This document shows positions 61,174-64,000 of a stretch of 64,000 nucleotides of DNA, in pieces (the stretch's first letter is position 1; each line of letters opens with the position of its first letter). Location: assembly GCF_051014685.1 (NCBI RefSeq), contig NC_135059.1:5766001-5830000 (forward strand), given 5' to 3'. Origin of the DNA: Ptiloglossa arizonensis. Its lineage: Eukaryota; Arthropoda; Insecta; Hymenoptera; Colletidae. Under the pieces are notes generated by a model. The model saw only the letters and a list, made by a program, of their open reading frames with translations, was not told the origin of the DNA and ran no database searches. Both the position numbers and the translations under genes were made by a program.

Positions 61174-63976
61174 ATGACTCTGCCCCTTTTCTCAGTTTCC
61201 TCTTCTCAGGGCCTCCTTGTATCGCCACTTCTTCTTCTTCTTCTTCTTCTTCCTCTTGTCAGGGCGAGAGCAGGATTTACACCGCGACGACGCGCCCGTT
61301 TCTCTCGTTTTTCCACCCACCCGAAACAAAAGCGTGCCTCACGATCGTTCATCGCGATCATCGTCATCGTAGAGAAATTTCCATGGCGGAACGTGTACAA
61401 CGATAAACGATTCTACGCGAGGAAGTTTAGGCCTCCTCACGGGGGAAAGAAGAATCACGGAAAGTCAGCCAATGAACGATACTCGGTTGGCTATCCGGGA
61501 TCGCAGACGAAGGAGAAACGCAAGAAAATTTCAGGGAACACCATCGACCGAGATTCCAACCATGACAGTGTCGAAAAGTACACTATAGTGAACGACAACA
61601 TGATCGTCAACTCGATCGAAGCAATATTTCCCGAATTGGCAAAGACGCCGCGATCAAAAATTTCCGACACTTTGTCGAGAACAATCTTGAGAAAGATGAT
61701 TCGAGAAAACGAAGTAGTCCCTACCAAGAATTTTCAGCGTTCGATGAAGATACCTAGAAATATTACCGAGGTTCACGCGAAGAATAGAAGGAGGAAGACG
61801 AGGAGGAAGAAGAACTCGAGAAGAAAGAACAACGATGCAAAATCGATGGCGTTGATCCAAGACTTCGAGAACGCGACAACCGCGAGCACAAGGCTTTCGT
61901 CACCCGTGGACTCTTCGTCGACGAATGGCGAACAATTCAAAGTCGAAGAGGGATCTACGAAACTCAATTTGAAGGAGGAAGAGAGTTCACCTGAGCCAAA
62001 GATCGAACAATTCTCTCGAGAAGACTGGAACGAAAGCTTGAGAACAGTTGTCGAAGAGAAAACAACGGAAATGAACTCGAAGAGAGACGAAACACTCGTT
62101 GATACTACAAAGAGAATCTCCAACGAGATTTCGGACAGCAGAGAAGACATTTTTGGTTACAAAACGAAGAAAGGTAGCAACTTCGCCAAATATTTCCACA
62201 AGTACTTGAAGGGAAGTGTTTCATCTTCGCTCTCAACGTCTACCACGACTTGGCAAACTGATCGTAAGAAGGACAACATTCTCTACGGTGTGACAGATTT
62301 TTCATCGACAGTGGTTGATAAATTCAAAGATGAAGAGGGGACTACGAAACTCGATTCGAAGGAGGAAGAGAGTTCACCTGAGCCAAAGATCGAGCAATTC
62401 TCTCGAGAAGACTGGAACGAAAGCTTGAGAACAGTTGTCGAAGAGAAAACAACGGAAATGAACTCGAAGAGAGACGAAACACTCGTTGATACTACAAAGA
62501 GAATCTCCAACGAGATTTCGGACAGCAGAGAAGACATTTTTGGTTACAAAACGAAGAAAGGTAGCAAATTCGCCAAATATTTCCACAAGTACTTGGAGGG
62601 AAGTGTTTCACCTTCGCTCTCAACGTCCACCATGACTTGGCGAACCGATCCTAAAGACAACAACTTCCTCTACTCCGTAGAGAACGAGTTGTACGAGAAT
62701 AATGGAAGAAACTCTAAGATTGATATCAATCTGTTGAGCAAAGATAGAATTCGCGAAAAAATATGTGAGAATTCTCTGTGCGCAACTAAACAGTCCGTCG
62801 AGGAGAACGTTGACAATTACACATCCAAGTGCTCCGACTATTGCAAACGCAACGCGTGCGAATGCGAGAAGAAGAAGAAGAACTCGCAGCCAGCTGTTGA
62901 CAGTACCTTGAAAAGCGACAAGAATCTCGATTCAGGATTGATCAGCGCCGAGGAGACGATCCTGTATTCCGTATTAGATCCTAAAGTGAAAAATTACACG
63001 AATGTTCAGCTCGATCTCCTAGAATCGACGGAAGTGTTCGATCCTGCTTTGCAACGAAGCAAAGATCCTCGGAGGACCACGTCCGTGTTAACCGGAACAA
63101 CAGACTCCATGGATTTGGAGTCCATCGTCGATCCCAGCACAAAGAAATCTAAGACCGAGAAGAAGAAAAGGAAGAAAAACAAGAAAGGAAAGAAGAATCA
63201 GCGCAAGAATCAGACGAACAAGCAGTCTAGCCCGTTGAGAAGAGACGAGACAACGGTGAACTTTTATGAAACGACGCGGCAGAGCCCCGAGTCGACGTAC
63301 TCCATCTGGTCCACTTTCTTTGAAACGTCAACGACTTCCTTCTCGGAGGAAAATATCGAAGAGTTCCCATCTAACGAGATTACAGACCGTGAGAAACAAC
63401 CGGAGCAATGGACAACGTCCTCCGGTATAGAAACCAGAGTGTCCACGGAGAGTCCTGTCACCGATGGCTCTACATCGTCCGGAAGGTGTAAGGGACGTAA
63501 GAAGACCGTGAACAACTTCAGTTGGATTTTCGGGCTCGACAGCTCGGAGGAAGACTGCGAAGAGGATATCACAGAAGCAGCAATCGTCACAGATTCTGAC
63601 GAGACACCCGGCCCAACGTCCACCGATAGCTTCGTGGACGAGTTCACCGTAGAAAATCCGTCTACCAGCACCACGGACGATTACGCGTGCAACGATGACC
63701 AGTTCCAATGCGACGGGGACGTCTGTATACCGGATGAGAAGACGTGTGACGGGATCGTGGACTGTATAGACATCAGCGACGAAACCGACTGTGACTATTA
63801 CTATAGCCAAAAGGTCGAGCAAGATCGTAGAAACCACGAGAATGTTACGTCGAATCTATCGGTGTCGAGCGAGGAGATAAAGGAGATCCTTTGCAACGGA
63901 TCTTGCAACAATCCCATCTGTGATGACGTTGAACACTGCCAGGATGGATCGGACAAGGCCGATTGCGGAAAAAAAG
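61174..63976 (+). CDS. trol: Giant exon: low-complexity secreted region with duplication and two LDLa modules
   Basis: The frame is open from 61087 to the window end. A phase 1 donor (G|gtagag) ends the exon at 63976. The start is uncertain. Phase 1 acceptors that fit the preceding LDLa exon lie at 61196 (after ccccttttctcag) and 61274 (after a CTT-rich tract). Alternatively, ATG 61174 gives a signal peptide: Leu8 core, then PLVRARA, cleaved before Gly34. Counting from that Met: basic, disordered sequence to about 255; a tandem 129-residue repeat (256-384 and 385-513); six non-LDLa cysteines (531-564); a heparin-binding-like KKKRKKNKKGKKNQRK near 663; Thr/Ser/Glu-rich sequence; a full LDLa (about 838-873, CDGIVDCIDISDETDC); and a second LDLa (907-931) that lacks its first cysteine. 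Ser-Gly pairs near acids could carry glycosaminoglycan (inference). This fits the extracellular N-terminal half of perlecan. The gene continues beyond the window. Confidence 0.8.
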
Positions 63977-64000
63977 GTAGAGAAACGCTACGTGGACCGG

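Noticed and set aside
61491..63837. Several minus-strand open frames of 70-169 codons
   Set aside because: They are shadows of the giant + strand exon, and two are near duplicates because they mirror its 387-bp tandem repeat.
1..64000. tRNA, rRNA and other structured RNA genes
   Set aside because: No stretch was seen with both tRNA internal box sequences in proper spacing, nor any rRNA similarity; a covariance-model scan was not possible here.

Overview
The window looks like nuclear DNA of an insect, most likely a hymenopteran (bee, wasp or ant). This is inference from the abundant CpG, moderate AT richness, TTAGG-type short motifs, long introns, many degenerate minisatellites and mariner-type MITEs. 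No operons, no CRISPR array and no tRNA or rRNA gene were recognised.

Only one gene is well supported. It lies on the + strand and occupies the right-hand 24.5 kb. Five small exons (39523-39630, 50479-50595, 55888-56007, 56844-56957, 59780-59887) each encode exactly one LDL-receptor class A (LDLa) module, and all five begin and end in intron phase 1. They are followed by a very large exon (up to 61174-63976). That exon encodes about 900 residues of low-complexity secreted-type sequence, with a 129-residue tandem duplication, basic Lys/Arg clusters, an unusual six-cysteine cluster, one complete LDLa module and one eroded LDLa module, and it ends at a phase 1 donor just before the window edge. 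The gene continues beyond the window. A chain of single-LDLa phase 1-1 exons in long introns, mixed with disordered acidic/basic extracellular sequence, best fits the N-terminal part of perlecan (Drosophila trol, the basement-membrane heparan sulfate proteoglycan). No Ig, laminin or SEA domain is visible here, so another LDLa protein is not excluded.

The left 39.5 kb contains no exon I can support. It is upstream intron or intergenic DNA with many repeats: a 586/570-bp duplication with a small hairpin MITE (1.2-2.2 kb), minisatellites (59 bp at 4.6 kb, about 70 bp at 8 kb, about 15 bp at 9 kb, 43 bp at 29 kb), a higher-order tandem array (21.3-22.4 kb), a decayed transposase fragment on the minus strand (10.1-10.4 kb), and a dispersed GGGTC-N6-GACCC hairpin family. 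Inside the gene's introns are a 199-bp three-copy satellite (42.6-43.1 kb), a five-copy degenerate repeat of about 150 bp (44.8-45.4 kb), a clean 133-bp TA-flanked MITE (47.0 kb) and a 63-bp hairpin element (54.0 kb).

The most interesting points are these. The giant exon can be read either as an internal exon or as an alternative first exon with its own signal peptide. All LDLa exons are symmetric, so any subset can be skipped in frame. One minisatellite family is present in both expanded and unexpanded states.
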